A stretch of DNA of 64,000 nucleotides from the NCBI RefSeq assembly GCF_020379485.1, contig NC_063442.1, positions 18,548,732 through 18,612,731 on the forward strand, written 5' to 3'. Positions 12,880 to 24,270 of the stretch are shown here, in pieces. The translations under genes and the position numbers were made by a program. Within the stretch, counting starts at the first letter, position 1, and each line of letters begins with the position of its first letter. The notes below the pieces were generated by a model that was not told where the DNA came from, did not search any database, and saw only the letters and a program-made list of their open reading frames with translations. Origin of the DNA: Brassica napus (taxonomy: Eukaryota; Streptophyta; Magnoliopsida; Brassicales; Brassicaceae).

Positions 12880-14083
12880 GATTGGCGTGGAGAGCAGAGA
12901 GAATCGAGAGAAAGTGAGGGAGTGAAGAAGAGAGAGAGATTCTCGAGAAAGAGTGAGTAGAGCGAAGAATCAGAAAGTTTGCTTTTTTCGAAAAAGTTAC
13001 CTTTTCCTGGAATCATAAAGCTTCGAGAGGAAAAGAGAAGGGTTAGGGGGTGTTATTGGTTTGTGTTTTATAAGGAGTTTTAAAGATTTGACAGTTACAA
13101 TGAGTCTAGTGTTATTTAATTAAGACTTTCTAAAACTTTGTTAAACTCTGGTGTTATTGGTTTATAAATTTGTAATAAGTATTTAAAAGTTTTTAAAAGT
13201 CTAGAGTTATTGGATTCATTATTTAATAAAATCAGTAAAAGTCTTGTGTTATTCAACAAAAATGAAAGTAAATGACTTTTCCATTGTTTTTAAATATGTT
13301 GTTATTAGTTTATGATTCTACATACTTTTCGTTATAAAAAAGTATCGCAAGTTAATCATGTATTGTCAAAGTTTTTTAAAAAATTGGATGAGATATAATT
13401 AAATAATAGATCAGCATCGTTTCTTCTGAAATCATCCCAAGTGAATCATTTTGCTTCGTGGTCCTCCACTACCAAGTCTGGTCTCACACCATATAAAAAC
13501 AATTTACCAAATCACGAGTTCGTTATTGTTGCTTTCATGATCGGAAACCTGCAAGAATATCTTTCAATCCTTTGTGTGTTTTCTCTGTTATTACAACAAC
13601 TATAATCTGTCACAGGACACAGCCCATCACTTTTGCAAAATCTCCAGTCGTTACTTAACCAAAGGTTGTTCTCTTCGTTACGTCCGCATCAATGGTGGTC
13701 TTGCGGACACAGAACGTGACACACAAACTCAATGCAAATACAAATGATAACAATTAACAAAGCAAACAAGTACACGAAGAGTGAGCATAAATACAAATGA
13801 TAATACAAACACAAAAGATTTCAAGACTGATAAACGCAACATTAACAACGTTGTTAACGTTAGATGAATACCAAGTCAGTTAATGTTAAACAAAATACTA
13901 TCACAAAGACGATAATTAATATAGATCAGGGAAAATCCAAAAACATAACATGATACCAAATATTTCAAGATTCATCTCGGAGATTCAGAGATTCAATGCT
14001 ATTAAATAGTGTAAAACTAACAATGCTCAAATTGACATCAACTAGTAAACAGAATTTCATAACTAAAAAAACGTTTCACAATG

Positions 14084-15481
14084 TCATCGTTGACTTCCTG
14101 TTTGTGTAGCTTCTGCCCACATATTAGCAGCTATTGTGTCTCTCCAATTGTTAGCATATTCTCTTTGCTGAGATTGGAGAGTTCCTACATCAGCATTTTC
14201 TTCATCGAAAGTTTCTGAATTTCCGTTTACTGAACTATTTTCTCCGCTACCCACATTCTCATTTTCAGGAGGAAACTCATCAGACCGGCAATGTTTACGA
14301 AGAAAGTTATGTAACCCAGCACAAGCTAATACAAGTTCTGCTTGTACTTTAAAAGGAAATGGTGGTGCAGATTTAAAAATCAGAAAACGAGATTTAAAAA
14401 TACCAAAAATTCGCTCAACCCCATTTCTCAAAGATGCATGCCGTAAGTTGAATAACTCATTCTGATTACTAGGATCACGACCTTGGCCTCTGAAATCTTG
14501 CAAATGATACTTTGTACCTCTAAATGGAGCTAAGAAATTGCGCCGATTTGCAAATCCACAATCAACTAGATAAAACTTCCCTGGAAAGTTTACATGATAC
14601 AAAGATATCAATAGTTCTATTAACAAAAGAAAACTTATAAAAAATGTTAAATGCATATGTGTATACGTACCCTCTGGAACAGGCAACCTGTTAGTACTCC
14701 GTGTTAGAGCATCACTTAGTACTTTTGAATCATGAGCCGTACCTTCCCATCCACTAAGAACGTATATGAATTCTAGATCAAAATTACAAGCAGCCAACAC
14801 ATTTTGTGATATCTTCCCTTTCCGATTACGGTAGCTAGGTGCTTCAGAAGCAGGCACTATTGCATCAATGTGTGTGCCATCAATAGCACCAACACAATCC
14901 TACACATACAACGATTAGCTATATTTCCCTGAAGTTAAAAAATTATAATTTAAAGAAAGATGTACCTTGAAATAGGGATAGAATCGTGTGCTTTCTCTTA
15001 TTTTTGTAGGTACTGTGAGACCAGGTTTAGCCATCAAACTTGGTGCGATAGAGTTCAACGCCTTTAAAACCTTGTGAAAGTTTGTACTTGCTGCAAATTT
15101 GGATCTCTTGAACGTGTCCATTGTGTAAGAATATCTTGAATTTTGACCAATAGTGAGCAAAAATGTAGCCACCATTTCTTCAACACACATTTGCCGAGTA
15201 TCTCTAAGAGGCGTTTGCTCTTTGATAAGATGACATAGCTTTAAAAAGACGGATGGATACATACGGTACACTTGCCGAAAGTGTTTTGGATCTTCTTTGA
15301 GAGCTTTTTGTATGTAGTTGTAACCGATTTTTGTGACAGGTTGGCGAATGGGTCGTTCAATATGTTTCTTCTTCATAACGTAGGCTTTGGTTGTATTTTC
15401 CAATAGGAATAACATAATGTCAATTTCTAATTCATCATCATCATGAAGAAGCTCGTCATCTTCCTCAATAAAGTGCTCCAT
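14084..15481 (-). CDS. Harbinger DDE transposase (DDE_Tnp_4 type)
   Basis: Catalyses excision and insertion of the surrounding Harbinger element. Three exons: 15481-14966, 14899-14671 and 14580-14084, all GT-AG and frame-consistent, giving 413 residues without internal stops. The N-terminal part has a helix-rich DNA-binding region (RDTRQMCVEEMVATFL...). The catalytic triad follows: first Asp in GAIDGTHID (start of exon 2), second Asp in YLVDCGFANRRNFLAPFRG (start of exon 3), and Glu in NGVERIFGIFKSRF. ACAGLHNFLRKH is the usual family end motif. The length and intact triad suggest a functional enzyme, though expression cannot be judged. Confidence 0.93.
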
Positions 15482-15774
15482 GCTACAAAGTAACTGTACC
15501 TATAAAAATAATAGGATATATTAAATAATAAGAAAATCATCACATATTGACAAAATGATGACAAGTAATATGCAACAACTAAAGTATGAAAGAAAACAAA
15601 AAGAATGAGAAACTTTGTATCAAACGTAGAAAAAAAATTCATTTCATTAAAGAACAAATCTCTTATAAGAAAGTGATAACTTATAAATAAACCGTTTATG
15701 AAAAGATAGTCCTATCAAACACAAACTAATAAAAAATTCTTTAAAATCTGAAAAGTTCCAAGCCAACTAAATAA

Positions 15775-16849
15775 TCATAAAGAGCTACGGTTGCTCTCAA
15801 TCCAACCAAAACGTTCTTCTATTGTCATATCGTTGAAGACACTTTTCATCCCAAGTGAATGAATCAAGGTGATTGCTTTGAAGCGAATATGATTATCTAA
15901 ATTAGGAATCTCTTTCATGGCTTCCCATATGCTGTCTTTTTTTCTATCAGCTTCCTTCTCTTCAGCTTCTCGTTTTAGCTTTTCTTCTCTTTTCTCAGCT
16001 TCTCTTTGTTGTCTTTCTTCTCTTTGTTGTATGACACTAAGAATTTTGTTGCTAACTATGATCATAGAATCATCTTGATCACTTTTCAGCTTATCTGCAT
16101 TGGTATCAGCTTCCCTTCTTGACCTCTTCCTTGGATGAAGCTTTTCTGCACGATCCTTTGAACCTGTACATGGAAAAGCTGACATACCATATTCCGTTGA
16201 TGGTTGTTGAGATGATAATTCAAAGACTTCATCGCTGCTTTGATGAAGGTTTACGTTTTCTCTCGTTTGACTAATATCTTCAACTCTAAAGGTGCAAGCA
16301 TCAGTACTATCACCCATTCCAATCGCAAAACCACCGGTTGCTACGCCATTTCCAAATATGATTTGCAGATCTTCATATTTTTCAACCGAATCATACCGTA
16401 GATGCTTGTGCGTAGGATGTTTCTGTAGATTTATAAACACAGTTTAGTTATAAGATATTTATGAAAACTAAAGTTATGATGTTTAAATTTATATAGACTA
16501 ACACATACCTTTAAATACTCGTCCCACACTTCATCTGGAGCAGTATACTTTTTCAAGTCAGGATCCCATCTAAATCCAGAATTGCAGCGTTGAAGATCCA
16601 AATGGTTTTGGTATTTTTCTCTCAAATATTTAATCCTACTTAGGTAATGCTTGTGTTCTTTTTGGCATCCAAGTTTTTATTGAGAACAGGCAAAAAATTT
16701 TGTTCCACCGTGAACTTGTTTATTAAACCATTAGCATCACGCCAATTTCGATGAATTGCATCAACAAGTAAATCAATCAGAAGTTTTGTTTCCTCTGGTC
16801 CCCATTGACTATACCCACCTTTTTCTTTATTCTTTTGTGAATCCCCCAT
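15775..16849 (-). pseudogene. Harbinger Myb/SANT-like ORF1 protein, frameshifted
   Basis: The second Harbinger gene, the DNA-binding partner that helps the transposase reach the nucleus and the ends. Exon 1 (16849-16509) starts MGDSQKNKEKGGYSQWGPEET, a Myb/SANT-like trihelix. Its frame breaks near the five-A run (minus strand) at 16678-16674: one more base would restore a continuous frame through LSRIKYLREKYQNH, then GFRWDPDLKKY and APDEVWDEYLK. Exon length (341 nt) is one short of a multiple of three, which supports a 1-bp deletion. Exon 2 (16422-15775) begins KHPTHKHLRYDS, runs through a Lys/Arg-rich stretch and a Glu/Lys/Arg coiled coil (QQREERQQREAEKREEK), and ends IESNRSSL. Confidence 0.82.
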
Positions 16850-17417
16850 TAACTAGTTATATAATAATAGTATCACAAAATCAACATAAGAAACTAGACA
16901 AGAACCATAAATGAAATATGAATGAAGAACTAATGCATATAATCATTGAATTATACATGACATAAATGTACCTCAGAGCTGCAAATTTTGGAGAAGCTTC
17001 TGAATTGTTGCGTCTTCACATGGATATAATTTATAGAAAACGAATAGCCAATGCAAAAAATAATGGATAATTACGAATACGTTGCAACACAATATTGTAA
17101 CACGATACTATCTTCTTTATTATGCAATACTTCAAGATAAACTCTACAAAAGTTTATTATTATCTCCTCCCTAGAAATCTACACTAATCTATAAAACTCT
17201 CGGTAGAATTCTAAGTAAATCTAAATTCTGTTAAAATTTGGTAAATTGTTTTTATAAAAATAATCATTAAAACTCTATTATACTCATAAACCAATAACAG
17301 CCCCTTAATGTGTTTCTCGTATACTTAAAGTTTAATACAGCTTATATGATAATAACCATACGATCATATATCATTGATCTCAACCGTTGATTTCTAATAT
17401 TTCACCAGTGACCGGTT

Positions 17418-18723
17418 GTTTTTTTTTCCGAATTAAAATTTATTTACAATCGAAATACCAATACTAAAAAGCAAAAGCTGGCGGCAGAAACAAATAGCAC
17501 CAGAACCAAAAACCCATAAAAAAACAGCGACTAAAATCCATATCAGACGACTTAAATCTACATCGGAGTGACTGAAAAAAATACACATGAAATCTAAAAG
17601 ACACTAGAGACACATAACAAGTTCATCTATACATGAGCCAAAATAGAAAACCTAGCAGACTTTAGAACTAAAAAAGGACCAATAATCGAAAATTACTGTT
17701 GCTGCCTATATCTTGCCATCCAGTAATCTCCACTTCTGCAAACCAAACTTATCGTTGCTGCCTCGCACGCCAACCAATAAGACCACATACCGAAGGCTTC
17801 ATAACTCGACAAGGAGAACCGCTGCTCAGTCCACGCACCTTGGATACATATACTTTTGAAAACCAAAGAAAGAAGCTCACCCAAACACCACAAATCTGAA
17901 GTCTTGCCAAACCGAACTTCTCCAGAACCACTTACGAGAGAAGAACCAAACTGCAAGCAACCATTGGAAACCTTACCCCTAGAAAAATGACTGCTAAGTT
18001 ACACCCACCAAACACTTACTCCCTTGGCGCAAAACAATCAAGACTCTCAAGCCTAAAGATACAAGAGCTCGACAACAACTTATATGAGATAGACAAAGAC
18101 ACTGATAAGAAGTCAAAGGACATGAGACAGCTGAGACAGCAACATAAGGGAACACAACTGGAAATCAACTAAGCAGATTCGACTTAACATATAACCACAT
18201 ATCTGAACCCGCAAGCACATCCGCTGCAAACCAAATCAAAGACCCGAGTCTGCATAAGTTACGCCAATCGAAACCTGACTCACCACACCTCAGCTAAACC
18301 ACATCCTATACTAAACCCCGAACAAGGAAACCATCCGGAGACATTAGCTTCTGCACTGAGGCTACAAAAAACAGAGATTCAACCCGGATCTTACCATCGA
18401 GCCTCAGCGACACTGAACGCTAAGGAGAACACCTTGAGCACAGAGAACAACGACGAGATCGGACCCAATAGAATCTCTCACTCAGATTTGACGATACCAG
18501 CCAAAACCTTCAGAGGAGATATAAAAACTAGATACAACCCCGACGACATAAAAGAAATGGAGAGGACTGCTCCCGATGGCTGCGGCTGCTCCCGACGGCT
18601 AAGGCAAAGCCAACCGCCGGAGCAGAGACGAAACTGAGATGCGGCGGCGACCTTGGCTTGAGAGAAAGGGAACTAGGGTTTTGATTATGTTATTATAAAT
18701 TAGTAGTGAAAAAGACTTGTTTT
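17418..18723 (-). mobile_element. Non-LTR-type retroposon, 1.3 kb, poly(A) on minus strand
   Basis: Bounded by a perfect 14-bp direct repeat, accagtgaccggtt, at 17404-17417 and 18724-18737. The left end begins with a poly(T) run, so the element is a minus-strand insertion with a poly(A) tail. Its right (5') end holds GC-rich sequence with codon-like words but no long frame; the longest frames are 87 codons. No reverse transcriptase motif is visible. The structure fits a non-autonomous retroposon mobilised by LINE machinery. It resembles in organisation the Sadhu retroposons described in Arabidopsis, but that link is a guess. A retrocopy of a cellular RNA is another possibility. Confidence 0.8.
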
Positions 18724-18964
18724 ACCAGTGACCGGTTTCATCATCATTGAATTATCAAAAAAAAAATCTTTAAACGGCTCAATGTACCTTCAAATTGAAC
18801 AATCAAACATAAGTACATTAATTAATGAGTCATTTAGTACATTAAATCAATAAAAATTCTTTGAACCACTCAATGTACCTTAAAATTAAACAATCAAACA
18901 TAGTCGCTACTCGCTTAGTACATTCTGTAAGGTAAGTGGTAGATATTGGCATAATACTCAAAAG

Positions 18965-19875
18965 CAATATTTTTAAACCCGACCCGGACACTGAACCAAA
19001 CGATCGATCCGTGCACTGAACCGGACGACCGACCCGGACACTGAACCTGACGACTTACCGGGTCACTGGTTTGACCGCAGGTGAACCACATGTTAATAAA
19101 TGAATTAATTTTACTATATAATAATTTATTAACAATAAAAATAAATATATAAAACTAAAGTTAATATTTTTTAAATGTTTTCTAAAACATAAAATAATAG
19201 TTTGGATAGGTATATATTTTATGTTTAAAAAGTATTTAGAAAATTCAAAATACTTAACTTTAGTTTTTATATTTTGATTTTCATTTGACATACAACATAT
19301 CAAAAGATAGTTTAGACTATTTAAATTTTTTCTGTAACGAAGTAAGAGTTATGACATTTAAAAAAAATTAAGATATAAAATTCATTAATATTTAAATGTC
19401 TAACGTGAATAATAAATTAAACTTCAAATTCAAAATAAACAAAAAGTAAAAAATCATTGTAATAAATTGTCAATAACAGAAATAAACAAACACCAAATCA
19501 CATCAACTAACTTTGGTTCTCTACCATCGTTTACTGCATTTTCTTCAGGTGCCATAGTAAAATCTTCATCAAAATCCGAAAATCACAAATATAAAACTGA
19601 AAAGGAAAAAACATAACTTTTTTATGTTAGTACCTAACTTCTTAATTGAAAATTTAGAATAGAAAACATAATCTAAAATTTAAAAAAAAAAGAGTAAAAG
19701 TTATTTATTAGTTCAACTGGTGGTTTAACCGGTATCAGGTTTCGGGTATTAGTGGGTTTTTGCGGGTTTTGCGTGTTTTTAAATATTGAATTTTCTGAAA
19801 AATCCAAACCGGTTTTTTTTGGGTCACCAGGTTTACCGGTTCAACCGCGGGTCTGGGTCAGATTTCAAAACACTG
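18965..19875. mobile_element. hAT-like non-autonomous element, 911 bp
   Basis: The ends are imperfect inverted repeats: CAATATTTTTAAACCCGACC on the left and, in reverse complement, CAGTGTTTTGAAATCTGACC on the right. Flanking 8-bp direct repeats differ at one base: ctcaaaag at 18957-18964 and ctcgaaag at 19876-19883. An 8-bp duplication and CA(G)TG-type ends suggest the hAT superfamily. Inside each end lie further CCGG/ACCGGTT-rich inverted stretches. There is no coding frame of note. Confidence 0.6.
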
Positions 19876-20244
19876 CTCGAAAGTAAAAGAAGCTAATCAA
19901 CTCGAGCTAAAAAGGTATTGAACTGAACAATTCTGAATTCTGAACTGTTCATATATCTTTATACAAAAAATATCAAAATACCCAGGAGTTTGAGTAAAAA
20001 CCAAATAAAATTTAAATACCTAAATTCAAATTTGTTTGCAAACATATAAATTCAGTTTCTATATTTAAAAATATTATTGTATATTAAATTTTTAAAACAA
20101 TCAACTATCTAAAATTATTATTTATAAATTAAATATTTATATTTAATATTACCCAAAAGAAAAATTATATCTGAAATATTCTAAATTATTTATATCTAAT
20201 TATTCAAATCTTTAATCTGAAATATTCAAATAATCCAATATCAA

Positions 20245-20439
20245 ACTCCTCAAAGGAAGCTTCCTCAACTCAGACATCGTCCATGTACCTCGGACGGCGA
20301 ACCTTCGGGCGGATAGCTTAGCACGTAGTGCACGCAAGCAACTGTCCTTTGTCGTTCACATGGATGCGGAGTTACCAATATGGTTTACAGAGTCAACATG
20401 AGTCTGTAAATTTTTTGCTGTCAAAAAAAAAAAAAAAAA
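20245..20439 (+). mobile_element. LINE 3' tail fragment with poly(A)
   Basis: A plus-strand remnant of an L1-type ORF2. The frame reads ...NSDIVHVPRTANLRADSLAR... and ends FTEST followed by TGA at 20399-20401, then a short 3' UTR and 17 A (20423-20439). The same tail appears, with changes, in the minus-strand copy at 3579-4048. The 5' boundary and target-site duplication are not clear. It lies about 430 bp downstream of the EF-Ts stop codon. Confidence 0.78.
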
Positions 20440-20868
20440 CATAATTATCCAAAATTTCCCAAAGCGATCCAGACGAACTAAACCTGACAACCTACTAAAT
20501 TTCATTAAAACTCAAAACAATTCATATATGAAAACCAAAAGAACCAAACCAAAGTATACAGTAAGTGGAGAGAGAAGTAAAGGTTTTTGTATAATGGACT
20601 TTTGTAAGAAAATTTAACAAGACATGGTTTTGTCACAAAGCTTCCATAGTAGGCAAAGAGTGAAGAAGCGATGTGCAGAATCACAAAATTGATCTTATTG
20701 GGATATTGTATGGCAAACTCACATTTTTAAAACAACAAAACATGGGAAAAGGAAAGCCTCACACTCTCTGTAATCTAAAGCCGGCATAAAAACCACATGG
20801 TGAGTGATCGGTACTTGAACCAAATAAAGAGTCTCTGAGTCTAAACACCATCTCCACAAGCATCATCT

Positions 20869-22670
20869 TCAAGCAGTTTGAGCAACCGGTTCATCGGATG
20901 CTTCAAGCCTTTCAAAAAACAAAATATAATACATGTTCATTAGCCACTAATCTTTTATGCATAAAGCCAATACATATACACAGGCCATTTTTTATGAATT
21001 TACCTTTCGATTCCTTCCCCGACCTCAACTCTCAGAAAATCCACAACCTTCACAGGAGAACCCACCTCCTTGGATAGATTATCCACCAGCGTCTGTGCAA
21101 TATCACAGATTTTTTAAGAAAAATTCATAGCCTTTACCATTCAACAAGTAATGCACATACCTTTATGTTTATAGAATCGTTGACAATGAACTTTTGCTCC
21201 ATCAGAGCAACATCTTCGAAATATTTACGGAGACGGCCTTCCACCATCTTCTCCACAGCCATCTGAGACTTGGCTGTGCTCTCCGCCTGTTAATAAGACA
21301 GTTTTTGAAACTCATGTTATGTAATGTCTGTTTGCAAACTACATTACTACAGCTCAATGGAGTGAAGGTTGACCTGAGACTTGAGAATCTCCCGTTCGTT
21401 TGCTAATGCTTCAGAAGAAACAAGGTCTTTGCTTAAAAATAAAGGCTTTGCTGCTACAACATGCATAGCCAGTTCCGAGCCTACACGTTGAACAGCCTCT
21501 AGCTGCGTGTTTCCACCTTCTACTTCCAGAGATACAATCCCAGCTAGACGACCCAACCCTATAAAGATTTTTGATACCATAAAAATCAAAAGTTAAGAGA
21601 TGAACCATGAAAAAAGAGATTAGTAACGAACGACAAGGAAACTAACTACATTTTAACAGTTTTTTTTATGGTACCTGGTTGGGGACTTGTGTGGAGATAT
21701 GCAGAGAGGACGCCTGCTGAAGATTTTGACATTAAGAAACCTCTCCTAAACTTGACGTTCTCTCCCATAATTGCCGCTACTTCTGTAGCAGCGTTTGAAA
21801 CTGTGGTTTCGCCGTTCACTTTTGGATGGTCGAGATTGAGCTTCAACTCCTGAATGGCATTAGATGTGATATCAATATCTCCAGATTGTGAAGGACATAA
21901 GATACATAACAGGTGAGGGCATCTAACAACTGACCTCAAAAAGCTCAGGGCCAAAGGGGAAGACACCAGGAACTTGCTGAGAACTGTTTTCAACCAGCAA
22001 AGCACGTTTTGCCATAGCCAAAGCCTGCAGAGAAGGTAGGTTTTAGAAGAGAACATAAATGGAAAGCTTTTTATTAAGCAAGCAACCCAAGTGAAATAGC
22101 TAATGGCACTAACCAAGTACTGGAAGATGTCGTTTCTAGCCACAAAGTCTGTCTCACAGTTCAGTTCGATAACAGCAACCTTTCCCTCGTTTTGGGCAAC
22201 AGCAAGCATACCCTCTGCAGCTGTCCGTGACGACTTTTTAGAAGCCAGTACTTTGCCTCTCTTCCTCAAATCCTTCTGAGCAGCCTCTGTGCCAAAAATC
22301 GAAAACACCCATTTAAGAGCACAAGAAACAGAAAGAAAGGTGCACCAAGCCAATGCTTACCAATGTCCCAGTTGCATTCAACAAGAGAAGCCTTAACATC
22401 CTTAATAGGAGCACTAGTTCTTTGCCTCAGTTGCTTGATGAGGCTCATCTGGTCAACTACAGCAGGCGCCTCCGAACTAAAACTCCTCATGAAGTTCCCG
22501 AAACCACGAACAGGGTTTGCGTATCCAGAAGGTACAGAGCTCTTGTACTGTGATAGACTTTCGAATTTGCTTGCCACAGTAGTAGAGTACTCATTTCCAC
22601 AACTGAACCTACGACTAGCACTATAAACAAAGACTCCAAGGGGTCGTCTCGCTGCCCTAGCAAACGCCAT
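20869..22670 (-). CDS. Mitochondrial translation elongation factor Ts
   Basis: EF-Ts regenerates EF-Tu-GTP by releasing GDP during mitochondrial protein synthesis. Eight exons: 22670-22361, 22286-22114, 22024-21935, 21849-21675, 21558-21374, 21286-21161, 21092-21004 and 20908-20869, all GT-AG with continuous frame, giving 395 residues. The N-terminal ~65 residues are Arg/Ser-rich with few acids (MAFARAARRPLGVF...), a mitochondrial transit peptide. A UBA-like segment follows (LIKQLRQRTSAPIKDVKASL), then the family signature ETDFVARND around residues 148-156, which contacts EF-Tu. The C-terminal dimerisation part contains GGNTQLEAVQRVGSELAMHV and VEVGEGIERLE. This matches Arabidopsis At4g11120 in length and position (from memory). 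It appears intact. Confidence 0.95.
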
Positions 22671-24270
22671 TTTTCGCAAGAACCTGATGGATTTATAACC
22701 AAAACTAATCAGGAAAATGAAACATCAGTAAACGTTTGTGACAACTCTAATTAAAAAAGAAAAAATATTCCAAGAATCTGCAACTACTCTCACCGAATCA
22801 AAATGAAACTCGTACAAAAGTTAAAGACTTAAAGTATGTCATATGAAACAGAAGCTTCTTCCAACTGTTTCACTTATACCAAGAGGTTTGCTTGACTAGT
22901 TGATTTCGAAAATCCAAAATCTAGTAATGATCCATAGAGCTTTTTTAAGGGTATGGAGAAAACAAGAACCGTTCTATAGGTATACCGCTAAAACGATAAG
23001 CGAAGAGTATATTTGTCATTTTCATTGCAGAACATCAAAGAGTATAAACGGAGACTCACCGAGTGTAAAAGTTGTGTTCTTTGCGTTACTAGAAAGAGAT
23101 CGAGATCATAGAATAGCTCAAGAAATGGAGCGTACACGGCGACGAGGGATTGATTGTTTGATAACGGAGGAGACGACGGCGATGGGTTTTGTAATATTTG
23201 GAAAGGGTTCTAACTTGAAATGTATATGGGCCGATTACATGGCCCATTCAGACACTTTTAACTTTCTTTATTTTGTTTTTCTTCGATAATAGAGTGTGTT
23301 CTTGGTCATGGATAGAACCTTTCAACTAGATAATCATTACTAGTTTCACATATCATATCGCCTATGTAAAATTAGCCAAGTTTTGTACGTTCACTTGAAA
23401 TCTCAAAATTCGAAAGGTGGTCCTGGTTACCTTCAATAGACCACAGCTCTGGTCTATTATGAACCATATCACTCTGATTTTATGCCATCACTAATAAGAT
23501 TTGATAAAAAAAAGTCTGGATTTTTCATTTTGTGTTGCAGAAAGTAAAGAATCTTTAGATATCAAAGACAAGGTCATAACCAAGAAGATGGAACACCTTC
23601 TTCAGCGAGCAAGAGACCTTAAAACAGACACAAAGATTTGTATATATTTACCCTTGAGTCTTGTACTTTTGACAGTACTAACACCAGATGCAATGAAACT
23701 GAGCAAAATTCGCAAGAAAAGTCAATTACGAAAAGAAGAAAAAAATTCTTTAGAATCAAAAATAATAATTTTGAACATCTTTTAGTTTTTTTTTTCGAAC
23801 TGCCTTTCATATATTAAAATTTAAAGTAAAGATCCTTTCGTTTAGTGGTGGATGAGATTCATCTTTAGGATAAAAGCTCATATCAACTACTGTATGTATG
23901 TATGTATATACACATCAAAAACAAAAGAGTATAATACTCTATAGGAAGGCAAATTTACATAACAAAAGTGAGATCTGGTATCATAACCATAGGAGGGCAA
24001 ATAAATAAATAAACAAACTTAGCAACACCACCAAGAAAAGGTCTTACCTTACTACGTATCCTCATCACCTGTATTACTACCCAAACCGCAGCTACTAACC
24101 AACACTGTACATAAGATTGAATTACTGGTCATATCTCTTCTGTGTTGTTCATCATCTCAACCTTCTTCACAAACTCAGTAGTACGATTGTTTTGTCCGAG
24201 TCTTGGGTTGATGGTTCTTTGTTTTACCCTATACCAAGGGGGCTTTAGGCTTCTTCTGTATGTAATGATT
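22671..24270. other. Intergenic between EF-Ts start and SPA2 end
   Basis: No gene recognised. It contains the EF-Ts promoter side (right of 22670) and the SPA2 3' UTR side (left of 24271). A small (TATG)n microsatellite lies at about 23891-23910. An open frame at 23501-23785 (plus) is Lys-rich and not recognised. Confidence 0.5.
23227..23246. promoter_or_regulatory. Paired site II (TGGGCC) motifs upstream of EF-Ts
   Basis: TGGGCC at 23227-23232 and its reverse GGCCCA at 23241-23246 form an inverted pair about 560 bp upstream of the EF-Ts ATG. TGGGCY elements are typical of plant nuclear genes for mitochondrial and ribosomal proteins. The distance is large unless a 5' UTR intron is present. 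Confidence 0.4.

Larger units (their letters stand above)
13046..17304 (-). mobile_element. Complete PIF/Harbinger transposon, 4.26 kb
   Basis: Terminal inverted repeats of 17 bp with one mismatch: gggggtgttattggttt at 13046 and, on the reverse strand, ggggctgttattggttt ending at 17304. The target-site duplication is TTA at 13043-13045 and 17305-17307, diagnostic of PIF/Harbinger. The left subterminal region repeats gttattggtttata-like words at about 13151, 13204, 13248 and 13302, probable transposase-binding sites. It carries the two genes typical of the family, both on minus: a DDE transposase and a Myb/SANT-like protein. The transposase is open; the Myb-like gene has one apparent frameshift. 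Confidence 0.95.

Noticed and set aside
17693..17956. 87-codon minus frame near the retroposon 3' end
   Set aside because: No domain, and it lies inside the retroposon; overlapping frames of similar length exist in other phases.
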